From assembly GCA_032191485.1 (NCBI GenBank), contig JAVDOI010000003.1:11842986-11906985 (forward strand): a stretch of DNA of 64,000 bases, written 5' to 3'. A model generated the notes under the pieces. The model was given only the letters and a program-made list of their open reading frames with translations, was not told the origin of the DNA and did no database searches. Of this stretch, positions 15,125-27,484 are shown in pieces. A program made the translations under genes and the position numbers. This DNA is from Leptoclinus maculatus. Taxonomy: Eukaryota > Chordata > Actinopteri > Perciformes > Stichaeidae. Within the stretch, counting starts at the first letter, position 1; each line of letters starts with the position of its first letter.

Positions 15125-15440
15125 ATTGGAACGTATCTATGATGGAGGTATCGTCTCCATACCACTTTCAACACGGAGATGGCTGAAACGGTGGCATGCA
15201 GCCACTGTTTGTGCAAACAACGACAACAGTGCTGACAGTGCTCTCACAGTATTTACCAGAGGGGGAACCAGAGGGTGGGCGTTACACTTGCGCGACAACG
15301 GCGTGTGTCGTGACACCATTATCTGCAGAAATTGAGGTATGAGCAAAGTGCAAAGCTGTGGCACATACACTGGGACTCACATGCACTAACATGCAGACAT
15401 GGCCGGACCAGCTACGTAAACAAAGTACAGAGAAACTAGT
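15125..15440. repeat. Possible degraded interspersed repeat, locally GC-richer
   Basis: The block around GGAGGTATCGTCTCCATACC, GGGCGTTACACTTGCGCGAC and ATGGCCGGACCAGCTACGTA is unlike its AT-rich surroundings and resembles a dispersed fish sequence I recall. I see no inverted ends or protein. Confidence 0.3.
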
Positions 15441-16826
15441 ATTACAACACACTCAGTGTGTTTGCTTTATTCTCTGTTCAAGATGCCATTACTGCACTAT
15501 ATCTTTACATAGCAAATAGTTGTTTGCTGCTAAAAAGTGCTCTTCACTTGTCTTTAGCGCCTTCAATTAATACCACCCTACAAAGCCAAAAGTTACTAGT
15601 AACCAAGAACAATTTTATTCAAAATTTGGTGAAGACCAGAATCTGACTTGTTAACATCTCTTGTAACACGGAAACAATTATTTATGCCATATAAGGTATC
15701 GTTTCAAAGAAATGGCTAAATACCAAACCAGTGAGATTACTACAGCTAGCCAGTGCTAACGCTAAATCTAAGAGATGTTTACTAAGGAAGAATATGTGTA
15801 TTAGTTATTTTAAATCATGTATAATAGAGAATGGGTTTTACACCAGTTATGAAAGAACCCAGAATAAATAATTACAAGCCCTTCAGAAGGTTAGCCAATC
15901 ATCTAGCACATTTATTTCCAGGTTCACTGCAATACACATCGACAGAAAGCAAACTGCTGATTAAAACAGTGGAGACAATGCTATCTGAAATTGAAGGTAT
16001 GGTTTATCAGTTTTGGTGCATGAGAGTTCCTACTATCATCAGGTAGAGATGGCATTGACCCTGCGAGATAAATGGAGCTGTGTAATTATGTGTCTTTATC
16101 AGGTTCAGGCAGCCCCGGTGCTGGGAGAAGTCATCTGGGCTGTGTCCTTGTCATCTCTCCATGAATGGCACGCTGGCCATGAAGCACAATGCCAGCGTGG
16201 CCCCGTGGCACTGCGACAGGTAAGGTGCCTTTTAGGGTATTTTCCTCGTATCAAATCACTGATGCTTGCAAGATGGCACAATTTAATATTACTACAGGCG
16301 ACACTGGCTTTCTTCACATGAATAAACCTTTTATGGCATGTTGTACTACCGTATATGTTTTATTACACACAAAAATGGCATTTCACTTGCAGGAAATATA
16401 TTTACTGTCTTCACATGGTAGAGACCTTTTAAAACTGTTATGGGAGTATTTGTTCTGCCTCTGTCTGTGAGCTGCATTCAAGCACTCAGATGTAAACATA
16501 GACATCTCACTGTTATACCTGTGCGTCTTAATGATTTAACCCATTACCACTGACTTCTTGTGCGCAGTCACACACACACAACACCACACACACAGGAAGC
16601 AGCCATCATGTTTGATGCATGTGATGTGAGCTGACAGTGAAACACTTAGTGTTCACAGGAATATTCAGGCCAACAAGCCGCTCTGGCTGTCAGCAGGGCA
16701 ACAGAATGCTCCTTCTACGCTGTGTAGGAGCACTGTCCTGAGGAAAAAAAGGACTGGTTTGCTCCCTGAGTACAGCAGATTGAGTTTCTGGAACAAATGA
16801 CATCATCGAGATCCCTGTGTGGACGG

Positions 16827-16827
<1 letters not shown>

Positions 16828-16860
<33 letters not shown>

Positions 16861-16862
16861 AC
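16828..16862. repeat. (CA)n microsatellite
   Basis: A CA run with one T interruption near its end. Confidence 0.92.
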
Positions 16863-18170
16863 ACTTTTACAAAGATTAAATCAATAATAGATAAGGACAG
16901 CAAATGATGTGGAAGCGAACCTGCAGTATAGTTTTGCTTGGTATTTTCAGTGTTCAAGTCTTTAAGCTGAGAGCCGATTCACAGTGTACTGTGCATTGCA
17001 TTGTATTGTGGTGAATAGTACTTATTTTTGTTCACCACTAATCTGTTTTGCTACAGATATCTTTTGTCTCCTTCCTCTTTGGCTTATCTGTACCTGAGTA
17101 AAGGTGACAAGCTATTTTTCCTGCGGCCAAAGCCAGCAATGACGTACGAGTTCAGCTTCACAAACCCACTCACTTTTACTGTGTAAAGATGAAAACCATT
17201 TTATTTTCCATCAAATGCCTCAAACCTCATGGGTTTTCTCTTCTGCAAAGTAGCACTTCTCAAATTACCAATAGATTTGAAAAAAACATAACCATTCTCC
17301 TGGATAGATTAGCTTTGCAATAACCCCGCTTTGTCCCTGAGTATCAGTTGAGTGCAAAGACACCATTGAGATCAACATAAGCATGATTAGGCTATGAGCA
17401 GCTAGTCTTTTTCATAACTCGTTTAAGGGCCTCATTCCACTCCAGCTTGTCTTTGAGATAATGTCCTATTTAATTAGAAATTGGAGATATCACATTGTTT
17501 TTTAATGAGAAGAGCACTTTACCAGAGCATATGAGGCATCAGAGAATCATACACAAGAAGGATGATGGCTGCATGTGAGGGCTTGAGGGATTCAGAGGAG
17601 ATGCATTTTCGCTCAACTGCCCTTTATTCCCTATTCTCTATTCTCAGAATGCTTTCCTTCAATATATCTCAACATGTAGAGAGGGAGCACTTCAGTTGTA
17701 AAGTCCCAGATTCATTCATTATCATATCTATTTGGATTCTTTTTTTTTCTGTCTTTACTTTACACATGTGTGCGCACACACACGATAATACTGTATTTCA
17801 CCCTTGTATAATCTCTTTTGTTCTGTGATTTCTGTCTGGGGCACATCAGCAGGGTGGTATGCAAATGCTGTGTTTGCTTGGGGAGAACATGGGAAGAGAG
17901 CGTTGAGCCATGAAAGCTGTGTGGGGCAGGTTTACGGCAGCGCTCTTAATGCCGTTGCCAGCTCAGTGGCACGCTCGGGGGCTTTGACCTTTTTACCGTG
18001 TCACTGTCAAGGAGTGAGGGCACGCAGAAATATATGCCTCCCTCAGACCAGGGGGTCACTGAGAGCGCCAAAAATCCCCCGACTATTTGCATTTCTTATG
18101 TTTCCAGCCCCGGGTGCAGACGCTGAAAATGACCTTCAAAGAGCTGAAGTTATATTGGGATGTGATGGTT

Positions 18171-18645
18171 GGTAAATGCGGATAAAATATGGATGTAGTC
18201 TCAGTGACGTCACCCGTTGGTTTCTGAAGAGTTGTTTTGAAGCTCAAAGTGGGTGGCTCGGATCGTCGCCATCTCGGCAGTGATTGCACAGCCTAACTCT
18301 AAAAATGGGGAGAGAGGAGGATAGTCGGTGGAGGAGAGGAGGCAGCTAGCATCAACCTGTCACTCAAAGCAGCCACGACCTTAATTATGCATAACCTTAG
18401 GCCTTAATATAATTGAAACGGGTGAGTAATTTATAAATTCATACCCCCGTACAGTTGTCATGAACTAGCTACAGAGACCAAAAACCCTTCTTTGTACCAG
18501 GCTGTAAAGTTGGGCATTTTAACATGGAGGTCTATGGAGATTGACTCGCTTTTGGGTCCAGCTTCAAGTGGCCATTTGAGGAAATGCATTTTGGATCATC
18601 CGTGTGGCTTCATTCATCACAGGAGGTTGCCTCTTGGGTAAATGC
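18171..18645. mobile_element. Interspersed repeat of a common teleost type, flanked by 9-bp direct repeats
   Basis: The block from GGATAAAATATGGATGTAG through the CRE-like TGACGTCACCC, AATTATGCATAACC, CTATGGAGATTGACTCGC and AGGAGGTTGCCTCTTG matches a repeat I recall as frequent in percomorph genomes. It is bracketed by identical GGTAAATGC at 18171-18179 and 18637-18645, which looks like a target-site duplication. No terminal inverted repeats or protein are visible, so the class is uncertain. Confidence 0.6.
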
Positions 18646-19971
18646 ACCTCTGTCTGCTGATGCATCTCAGTTAAATAGGCCAGTTAATGACCTGTCAGCT
18701 GACAAAGGTTAATGTATGATGTATCAGTGGAGCAAAGGGTAATTTATAATAGATATACCTTCTTAGGGGGAAAGACATGCACATTTATATTTCAAATATG
18801 TGATTAGTAGCACCAGCCAAGTGGAAACTATTCCAAGAGCTTAGTATTGAAGATGTAGCCAGGATTTAAAAAAAAAAAGATTGAGGCTTATTTGTAACAT
18901 CTTGAGATGTTCTGCCTACACAGTTCACAGGGACAAGTCTTGAGACAATTCAAAGTTTACTCTCTTTACATTCTTGTTCCCACAGCTCATCCTGTCATCT
19001 TTCTCACTTGCTTTCTTTTCCCAAAAACAGTGCGTTACCTGGGGCAACAGCTGCACGTGTCATGGCTTTCTTTCCTCGTCGTCCTTGATCATTAAATCCA
19101 TTTACAAATGTGAACGCTCACTAATTAACATGTCATGTACAAGAACAGTTGTTTTTACTCTGTAGTTTATGTACAAAATAAACAATCAAGGCATAATATT
19201 TTAAACTAATAGTTAGTTTTAGGTGTGTTTTTTTGAATAGAGCCTTATTTTGCAATTAATGTAAACTTTATTTCAGGGAGCTGAATCCCCAAATTCTCAG
19301 AGCAAACATTGAACATGGCCTCTGTGTCCTCAGATGTTCTTTCCTCAGAGTGCCAAATGTGAACTGGGTATTAAAAATTAAAGCTTAGTATATGCATGAA
19401 AACATATTATATTCCCACCGTGGTGTAGGGGGTTCCTCACATATGATTTGTACCTGGAGGAGATGTCGTTAGCTGTCGACGTAATAAGAATTCTGTCAGG
19501 ATGTCAAAATGCTTGCCGCTAATAGGAACTGTGCTATCATCACCGTAGCGTCCCACGGGCTCTAAAACGTCAATGAAAGCATTGTGACTTGAATAAGAAA
19601 TGTCCCTGTGAGGTGCGTGGCTTGAGCCATCAAACTGTGATCACTTGTAGTTGCAGGCAGAGGATAGATAAACCAGGGCAGCAGCCCCGACAACGTGCTG
19701 ACAGATACTCAGCGCTGCCCCACACCACATTCCTGTGATTTGTTACCTCACTGACACCATTGTGTCACCACTTCATGGAGGGATAAAATATAATTGACAT
19801 ATGTCCTGGACGAAGAAAAAACAAATATAATGTTAAAAACCAGACAATTACTTTAACCGTGGAAGACACTTCAGGTTTGGTTTGATTTGCATTGTAACGG
19901 TATTTACATTGGAAACACCTTAAACAAGTTTTTATCTTTTAATTTAAGAGAGTATACAATGTTTTAACAAG

Positions 19972-20630
19972 TTAAAGAAATAGTTTGACATTAAGGAAAA
20001 TATCGATACAACTCTTGTGTGTCTGTCAAAATGACGCTACAGCTAGCAACTGGTTAGCTTAGCATAAAGAGTGGAAGCACACCCCTGTACAAAAACTGTA
20101 TCTGTAGAAACAGTAATTTGTGGTTTAACATGTGTCTGTTATTTTTTCATTGTTGAATTCTGACGTGTGGTGTAATGTTTCTTTTTCTGAATATTGGGTT
20201 AGCTCATAATGAGTGGGACAAAAATTGATAGTCTATGTAAGCACTGAAAACATGTTTTAAATATATATATTCATATTTTTTTTTATCATGGTGAAAACAG
20301 GGACGACTTATAGGTGAATGTTGCGAACCGGGATGTTTTAGTGATATGTTTAAAGAGATTTGTTGGGAAACGAGACACCCAGCTTTAAAAAATGTAGGAT
20401 AAACCAGGATGTTTGGTCGTCGTACTTTAGAAGCATTAAAAAGCTGATTTTGTTACCTTTGGATAGAGTCAGGCTAGCTTTTTACCCCCATGTCCAGTCT
20501 TAATGCTTAGCTAAACTAACTGGCTGCTGGCTAGACATGAGAGACATGAGAGTGTTATATACGTCCTCATGTAGTTCTCGGCAAGAAAATGACTACTTGT
20601 ATTTCCCAAAATGTCAAACTATTCCTTTAA
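19972..20630. mobile_element. Non-autonomous element with inverted ends starting at TTAA (~660 bp)
   Basis: The left end reads TTAAAGAAATAGTTTGACAT and the right end, reverse-complemented, reads TTAAAGGAATAGTTTGACAT. The similarity continues inward with GGTTAGCTTAGCATAAAGA on the left and AGTTTAGCTAAGCATTAAGA from the right. A TTAA sits at each outer end. The central ~300 bases have no counterpart in the arms. Confidence 0.65.
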
Positions 20631-23112
20631 TGGTTTGGCTTTTTGATCCTTCATTTTGTCTTGAGGGTTCACTGATGTAGCCTGAGTTCTGGGCTTTGTC
20701 TCCTCTGGCCCTGCCTCCCCTCAGTGAAGGCCTTCTCCACTGGCTGACACTGCTGGCTCTGTTAAGATTAGATTTGAATTTATGAAGATTGCCTCACCTG
20801 GAGCACCGCTGTAATCTATGCCACTGTAGTAATTCACGTTTAGGCCCTCATTTCCATTGCGGTCAAGAAGACCCATATTTCACCATGACAATGTAATCAC
20901 AGTTCCACATTAAAAAGTCATTATTGTTTAAAATCGGGGGCCTGACTGAGAAAACACTGACTATACTATAGCTGTCTTTGCCATTCGCACGGATGTTTAC
21001 CCAAGAACAGAGGGCAGCGTGATTTAAACGCACGCTTACAACCTTATTGATCACAAGGGGGTTTGAACACACACACCACACACACACCCACAGAGTAATA
21101 TCATTGTCCGTTGGATCCACTTGTGCTTTTTGTGCTGATTAGCAGGTAATCTCAGTAACAAGCTTTGATCCCTGCAGATTAGCAGAAGGATAAGTACACA
21201 ACATGTTTGTTCTGATAGCTTAGACATGCTATAATCCGTCTCTGCTCTATTGCCCAGTGGTCTTAGATGAGAAGTTTTTCATGTATTTTTCTCTATTTAG
21301 CTGTAATAAACCCCAGCTTTGCTTAATGCTAGAGATCAGGCTATGGGGTTTAATGTAATAATGGATCCGATTAGGAATTTTTATCCTGAAAAGCAAAACA
21401 TGCTGCTTCTTTAAACAAGCTTTTAAATAAAGTGTTTTGCTGAATGTTGAGACACTTGCTGATCTTTGTTTTCCAGTTAGTAACTCTCAACAGAATTTGC
21501 CTGAATCTCATTTAATAACATGCTGCGGTGAGCATTTCATCTTGATTTCATTTCATTGACAGAGGGAAGAAAGAGTCGTTTCTGCACTATTAGCCCGGAT
21601 AAGTCCTCAGGCATCGCGTTGTACAGTTGACTGCTAAGCGCAGAAGACGAGCTTTGATCCCGACGCTGCAGGTCCTTGTCCCTGACTCTTGTTCAGCAAC
21701 AAGGTAAAAGGAAAGAACAAAGAAATTGTCGGCTCATCCTATTGGATCTTGATCATTTCTTTCATCTTTTTGAAATCATGTCTTGGAGGCAGTAACATAT
21801 ATTGTGTTTTTGTGCATGTGCATGTGCATGGTACGCAAGAAAATTAGATCAAATCAGTGGTTGTAGTTCATTTTCTTTCTTTGTGCATGTAAAGTGTGGC
21901 GTCCCTGACCTTATCAGGATGCATTCATTGGTGAACCATTATTGACCTCCCTCTTGGCCCAGACTTTAATCAGCATGATTTCAGTAAGGATCAATAACTT
22001 CTTTTCATGTCTCACACTTTTCACACATTTTTTTTTTTTTCACAAATCAATACGGTGCGTGATGTGTTGTTCTGCTACCACCTCCCCATCCCCACCCCAA
22101 TGCAAGGCCAACAACGGCTCCATTCAGCTTGTACTTGTTCCTGTCAAAATGTTGCACAGTGGTAACATCTTCTCTTTCTTCTGGCCCCTGTGAAGGTTTG
22201 CTCCCTAAGAAAACATATTAAACACTGGCCAAGGAGATTAAAATTGCATAAGGAACATTACCTCTGAAATTTCTCTCAATCCATATTCTTGTACAAGGGC
22301 ATTTCTTCAATGAAAAACCTGATTTGGATTAATTCAAATCCATTTAAACATGAAACCACATCTTCAGTATTCCAGATATATTTTGTCTGCAATAGAAGGG
22401 CAATGTGGTTTCTATGAAATGCATCTCCAACCCCAGATCAGTGGGGATTGCAGAGCCTTTGTTAGTGCTGAAGCTTTGTTTTCCTCTAGATTTATGATCG
22501 TTGTGGGGAGTTGGCAGGAGCTTGTGTGATTACTGCTTACACACTGATTTATACCTCACTTTTAATTATCTGAGGGGTCTGCAGCTTGCTGATGCCAATA
22601 CACCCCTTCTTTTGGGACCAAGAGGGGGAAAAGGAGCCGTCTCTTGTTTCCGTCCCACCCATTCTCCGAAACAGGGATCCACTGCGCTTCTGGCAGCATC
22701 CCAGTCCTCCCCAGAGCAGAGCAGACGGATGTCTCTGACATTCATACACAGTGTGGGATCTGAAAGGAGGCTTTATGGAAATATGAAGCTGCTGTCCACT
22801 GGACATGTAACTCTAACTAACACTCCCCAACGGCCTATAAATTATATGGTTGTGAGACTCACACAAATCACTTCCCTAAGCCCAGCTTCTCTAGTTACGT
22901 TCTTTTTTTATGGAGCCCTCTACTGTGAAATTACAATGGCCAGGTCTCATTTCAGCAACAAGCTACTGATTTTCCCAACTCATTTAATAATTTGTTTTCG
23001 TACCTGCCGTGTAGGATTTGACAAATCTATTAGCGTCTTTACTGTGTCTTAATTTTGAAAGCTAATTGCAGAAGAATGCAACAAGTGAGGGGTAAAGTCC
23101 TTTCACAAACTA

Positions 23113-23129
23113 TTCCCATGATGCATTGC
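23113..23129 (+). promoter_or_regulatory. Candidate ZNF143/STAF (SBS) site
   Basis: TTCCCATGATGCATTGC matches the core of the ZNF143 binding consensus. Its right part is also half of an imperfect palindrome, ATGATGCA-T-TGCATCAT (23118-23134). ZNF143 sites mark promoters and chromatin loop anchors, but none is known here. Confidence 0.45.
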
Positions 23130-25244
23130 ATCATTGTCATGTCATTTCAACGTTCTGAAAGTTTCGTTTATTGCAGTGAGTGGAAAGACACCAGGGCCAT
23201 TAAACGTTTGGTAACAAGATGTGTATTATGAAATTAGATTAAGAAAACCTATAGAGTCATGGTTAAAGATCTGTCTTTAATTTCATTAAATACCCTCCAG
23301 ATTAAATCCACATGGAAAATGATTATGCAAAGTACTACTTCACACTTGTTGTAGTTAGACCCTTAAGCAAATGAAAGCCTCATTAACTCAGTGATTTAAG
23401 TTGAATAATTAATGGATATTTAAGGATATATTCTGGGCTGAAACGGATAATGCACATGGTGATTCCACTATCATCTTCTTTTCATTTTTAATCCCCAATC
23501 GCCTCTTTTCTTCAAAAATCTGTAAAGCTCCAAATCCATAATAACCGATTTGTGCTATTTTGGCTGAAAAACACAGGAATTACAAAACTAACGCATTCAA
23601 AGAGCAAACTTACCTGATAGCTGTCCATTTCAGTCTAATTTCTGAAATAGATTCTTACAATAGCCATGCTGAATACTAAACGGCAAACACCACATCATGA
23701 AAACGGATACATGGCGTTTAGAGTAACATATCTGTTATAATCATGAGGATTATAATTGAACAGCCCAAATGCTGCTCACAGAAGGACAATGTTTTGGATT
23801 TAAGGAGGTTTAATTTCGAGCAGGACGGTTTTGTCTTTCCTAATTATTTTTAATGTTCGTCATTAAGCTGTCCCTTGGGGGGGGGAGTGATCCAGTCCTC
23901 TGTCTGTTTGGACCTCATATCAGCAGCCAGGCTGACTCCCCATTAATCCTCCTATTGTTCCGTAGACCTGCTATGTGCCTTCCCCTCCAATGACCGACAC
24001 AAGAGAAGCAACAGTGAGAGCCGGCATTAATGAGCTGGAGTTGAAGAGATACAACAAACAATGTAATGCTTATCATTCCTCTCTATGCCATTATCCACAA
24101 TTTAAATGTCTGTGGATCTGAAAGAGCACGTGATAAATTAAATATCATAAAACTTTGAATTTTTTTACCTGATATATGTCAGGAATAAATTATACAAGAA
24201 AAATGTCTCAATGCGTCATGCAGACTGTCATTAGTGTTAGGAAAAAGTCTTAGGCTTAGCATTAAATTAAAGGATTTGTAAAGATAAATACTTTCTAGGA
24301 TTTCCCATGTCTGAGAGTCACTTTTCAATACTGACTGCTGCTGTCTGAGCCCTGGGGATATGCAGATGACAGCGGACGCAGTAAGTCGTGGATCTTCCAT
24401 CGTCACGCGCATCATTCTCATTTCCTTGTATTGTCTCTCCATCCCATTTCTTTTTTCCCCCTGTCTGTGTCCTCGCTTCAATTCACTTCAATCCTATTCA
24501 AAATGTTATAGCTGAAAATCAATGATGGGCATATCACCTGATTAGATCAGTGTGCAGGGCTCTGATGTGTGAGCAGGTGTGGCGTCCGGGGGACTCCACT
24601 GCAGCTCCACATGGGGGTTGTAATGAGATTAGTGAAGCCTGCAGGACCTCACGCAGGCGATGTGGTTATCTGATTAGAGGAAAAGGACACTGTAACTTTT
24701 AGAGGTCTGTGACTGTGAAAACTCCCAACTCCGCCACACTGAAGCTTATCTCCCTATAAGAAAACACAACCTAAGCAGAAATCTTTGTCATTTTGACCCT
24801 GGGTTTACAGTTTAACATCCTGGTGTCCCTGTTCCTCACTGTCCACACACCCACGAAGAGAGACTAGGTGTGTGTGGTGAAGGTGGTGGGCATGGGGGGA
24901 TTGGTGGTGTCACATTGATGGATTAGTCCGCTCATTGCTTGCTCCAGCGATTAGGTCAGCGGCCCAAGAGACAGCAACACGTCTTCTGTGAAATGCTGAT
25001 GCTAGACTTACTTACCGATTAGAAGTCACTGCATCACTGCCAAGTGGCCACTGCCTCAGCGAGCTGCAGTGAATAATACAGCGGTTCCCCTCAGAGAGAA
25101 GGTTTATTTGGTCAAATCTGCCCTCTCTGAGGAAGGCCTAAAGCTCACCCATCCTCTCTGTTCAAAGCCCACATCCTGTAAACACATGCTCGCCTCCTTT
25201 CTGTTCTCCCTCTGTAAGTGAGAAAGTGCACAGTAGCTACAAAG

Positions 25245-25245
<1 letters not shown>

Positions 25246-25275
<30 letters not shown>
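25246..25275. repeat. (CA)n microsatellite
   Basis: About 15 CA units. Confidence 0.93.
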
Positions 25276-25278
<3 letters not shown>

Positions 25279-26020
25279 TACCGCTCAGTTCTCGCTTTCA
25301 CAATAATGCTATTCCCCTCTCCACAGCAGCCCACTTTCATTTGTTCAGTAGTGAATTCTCTGGCTGTTAAACTGAAGGATTGACTGTGGTGCTTGTCAAG
25401 CTTTTATCTTTTGCCCTGATTCATTTTCATTTCCACTATGAAAGGGAGGACAGAGCGGCATCCAGCGCCATTATTTTGTCCGAGACAAGCCGAATCTCGC
25501 TACAGAATCCAAAGACGTATCATCTTGTGTGAGTCATCCCATTGTTTCTCAAAGACATTGCAGCATTACTGTACTAAGAGAGATGATTGCAGTAGAATTT
25601 TATGGACTATTACAGTGAGAGCGATGGACCTGGTGACCACAAAGTAATAACGTCAATCTGCCCCTCACCACTGGGTTTAACAATACAGAAATGTGATTAC
25701 AAAGGGAAAACTGTTTATTTATGTGTTATTACCGCTTCAGAAATTGCACTTGCGATAGTAACCTCATTCTCTATAAAAGGACCATTTCGCAAGTTAAGTA
25801 GCTTGTCTCCTTCGGTTTAAAGGACAGTCATTTTCTGATGGCCATGTTCTGTTTTTGCTGTTTCCAGCATGTTTCTAATGAAAGCACCAGTATGATTTCC
25901 AGAGATGTCCGGTTGTTTTAATAGGCTCTTTATTATCAGCTAAATCTGTTGCAGTCCCTTCTTCTGTTTCCATAGCATGAAAATGATCAAACTATAGATC
26001 AGATTTTATTATTCTGGACA

Positions 26021-26079
26021 TTAAATTCACGTAATTGTTTGAAGAACGAATCCTCTTCACACAATTACGTGAATTTAAT
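26021..26079. other. Perfect 19-bp inverted repeat (strong hairpin)
   Basis: ATTAAATTCACGTAATTGT (26021-26039) is the exact reverse complement of 26061-26079. Inside, TGAAGA/TCTTCA can pair for six more bases if one C bulges out, leaving an 8-base loop. It could be a remnant of a small inverted-repeat transposon or a transcribed hairpin. Confidence 0.8.
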
Positions 26080-26315
26080 TTCTCTTCAGAAGTCTCAAGT
26101 CTAGCATCTCCATATTGATGTGTCCATAAATGGTAACTCCACAGTAGCAGACATGAACTCTCCAGAAAACAAAAGGATGTGAATGAGGTTTAACTCCTGC
26201 TCTTGTAAAAGACTCGGCCATGGAAAGCAGCACCACCTCAGCACCATAAAGATAAGAAGACAGGTGTTCTCTATGCTCTCCAGCCCATGTGCCACTGTGT
26301 TGGCTTTTGTCTGAC

Positions 26316-26334
26316 AACACACACACACACACAC
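26316..26334. repeat. (CA)n microsatellite
   Basis: A short run of about 9 CA units. Confidence 0.85.
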
Positions 26335-26855
26335 TTCTTTGGATGGATGCATTTTATGGCTCACGTCACAGAGAAATACACTTCTATTTCGCCTGATTGT
26401 TGTTGCCTGCTGGGCAGTTATCAAGCTATTGTCACTGTTACATTGGTGGAACTAATGGATCTGATAGAAGTGTGTTTGCTAAGCCCCGTGCATTCGAATA
26501 CAATACTGTTATGTGTAGGATTATGTGGCTTTGATGTATAGCTGCATGCACTGATAAATGATACAGCTGTTGTAAATAACAAATAGTTTATAATAAGCTG
26601 AAATACCTTGTATGACATTAGCATATGGATGTGATAAAGACTGCCACCTTCCAAGTTTAAAAGAAGTCTGCCCTCTTCAGGCTTGGAAAATAATTATACA
26701 ATTTAAATGTACCAGTGTACTGCACAGCAGATGATCAGATTCTGTATGTCAGAAAATCCAATTAACCCAACAGGTGTGGCAGGTGCAGCGTTGGGTGTAT
26801 CTCAGTAGGTGTACTCCCCCACCACCCTTGTCTTTTTTCTTTTTTTTTCTCCAAG

Positions 26856-27484
26856 GCCCTGAAGGAGAATATCTAACTGAACTCACCAGGTAAGTTATTT
26901 GCAATTAGATTTGTTTTATTTGCCCCATTTCTCCCCAGCAGCATCTGTAGCCAATTACTCCCAGTGAAAAGGCCAGTGATGATCATTTGTGATGGCTCCC
27001 TGGTTCTCTTGCAATCTCTTTCTATAACATTTTGCAACTCAAGTCTGGAGGATCTGCTGCAGAAGTACTTCGTACTCATTACTGGCCAACATCCAACAGA
27101 GCACTTTGACGTTCCCGTTCTTCATAGATGTTTGAGTCACATCATGAAGAACGCAAAGGATGTTTGCAAAAAACAGTAGGTATTTTAGTATTGATAGGTA
27201 TTAATAAAAAAAAAAATTAGTAATACTAATTATTGTTGTGTTTTTGATTGCTGTCTTTCTAGAATTCTGAAACACTACAAGCTTGCAATGCACATATTTG
27301 GGCTCCTCGCATGTTGCTCAACGCTGAAGGAGATGGATGAGGTGCTTCTTGGTGCAACAGTCCTGTTCTGTAGTCCTTGCACTGGAGCCAACGTTAAAAA
27401 GCACTTCAACAACCTCCAAGTGCTGATGCAACAAAGAGGGACATTCGATGTGGAGGAAAAAACATCATTGCTGAAGACTACGAG
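26856..27484 (+). mobile_element. MULE-type transposase-like coding relic, three in-phase exon-like blocks
   Basis: Blocks 26856-26889, 26939-27175 and 27263-27484 have acceptor and donor signals with matching phases and no stop when joined. They read GPEGEYLTEL, then VKRPVMIICDGSLVLLQSLS, VPVLHRCLSHIMKNAKD, and after the second junction HYKLAMHIFGLLACCSTLKE to SLLKTTR. A D-G dipeptide followed about 50 residues later by HRC-x2-H-x3-N resembles the second catalytic aspartate and the HR-C-H-N signature of Mutator-like transposases. I also recall similar text in uncharacterised multi-copy fish proteins, but cannot verify this. The first catalytic Asp, the Glu and the DNA-binding domain are not seen, so it is a fragment or part of a larger undetected gene. 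The first intron would be only 49 bp, which is short for a vertebrate. If cnrip1 intron 1 spans this site, it lies inside that intron on the same strand. Confidence 0.5.

Larger units (their letters stand above)
2712..18170. other. Gene-free stretch, probably cnrip1 intron 1 or upstream intergenic
   Basis: All frames are short and unrecognisable. It contains microsatellites and the repeat relics listed separately. The segment 11800-12070 has CAATTAG/TAATTGG-rich text of the kind seen in conserved non-coding elements, but conservation cannot be judged from one sequence. Confidence 0.6.
18646..26855. other. Gene-free stretch
   Basis: It holds the 19972-20630 element, the ZNF143-like site, the hairpin and CA repeats. 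The 183-codon frame at 22501-23052 looks like a chance frame. Confidence 0.6.

Noticed and set aside
17804..18175. 123-codon plus-strand frame
   Set aside because: It has no family resemblance and runs into the left flank duplication of the repeat at 18171.
22501..23052. Longest-but-one open frame (183 codons, +)
   Set aside because: Its composition looks random, it has no recognisable domain or splice context, and it overlaps frames on the other strand. It is judged a chance frame.
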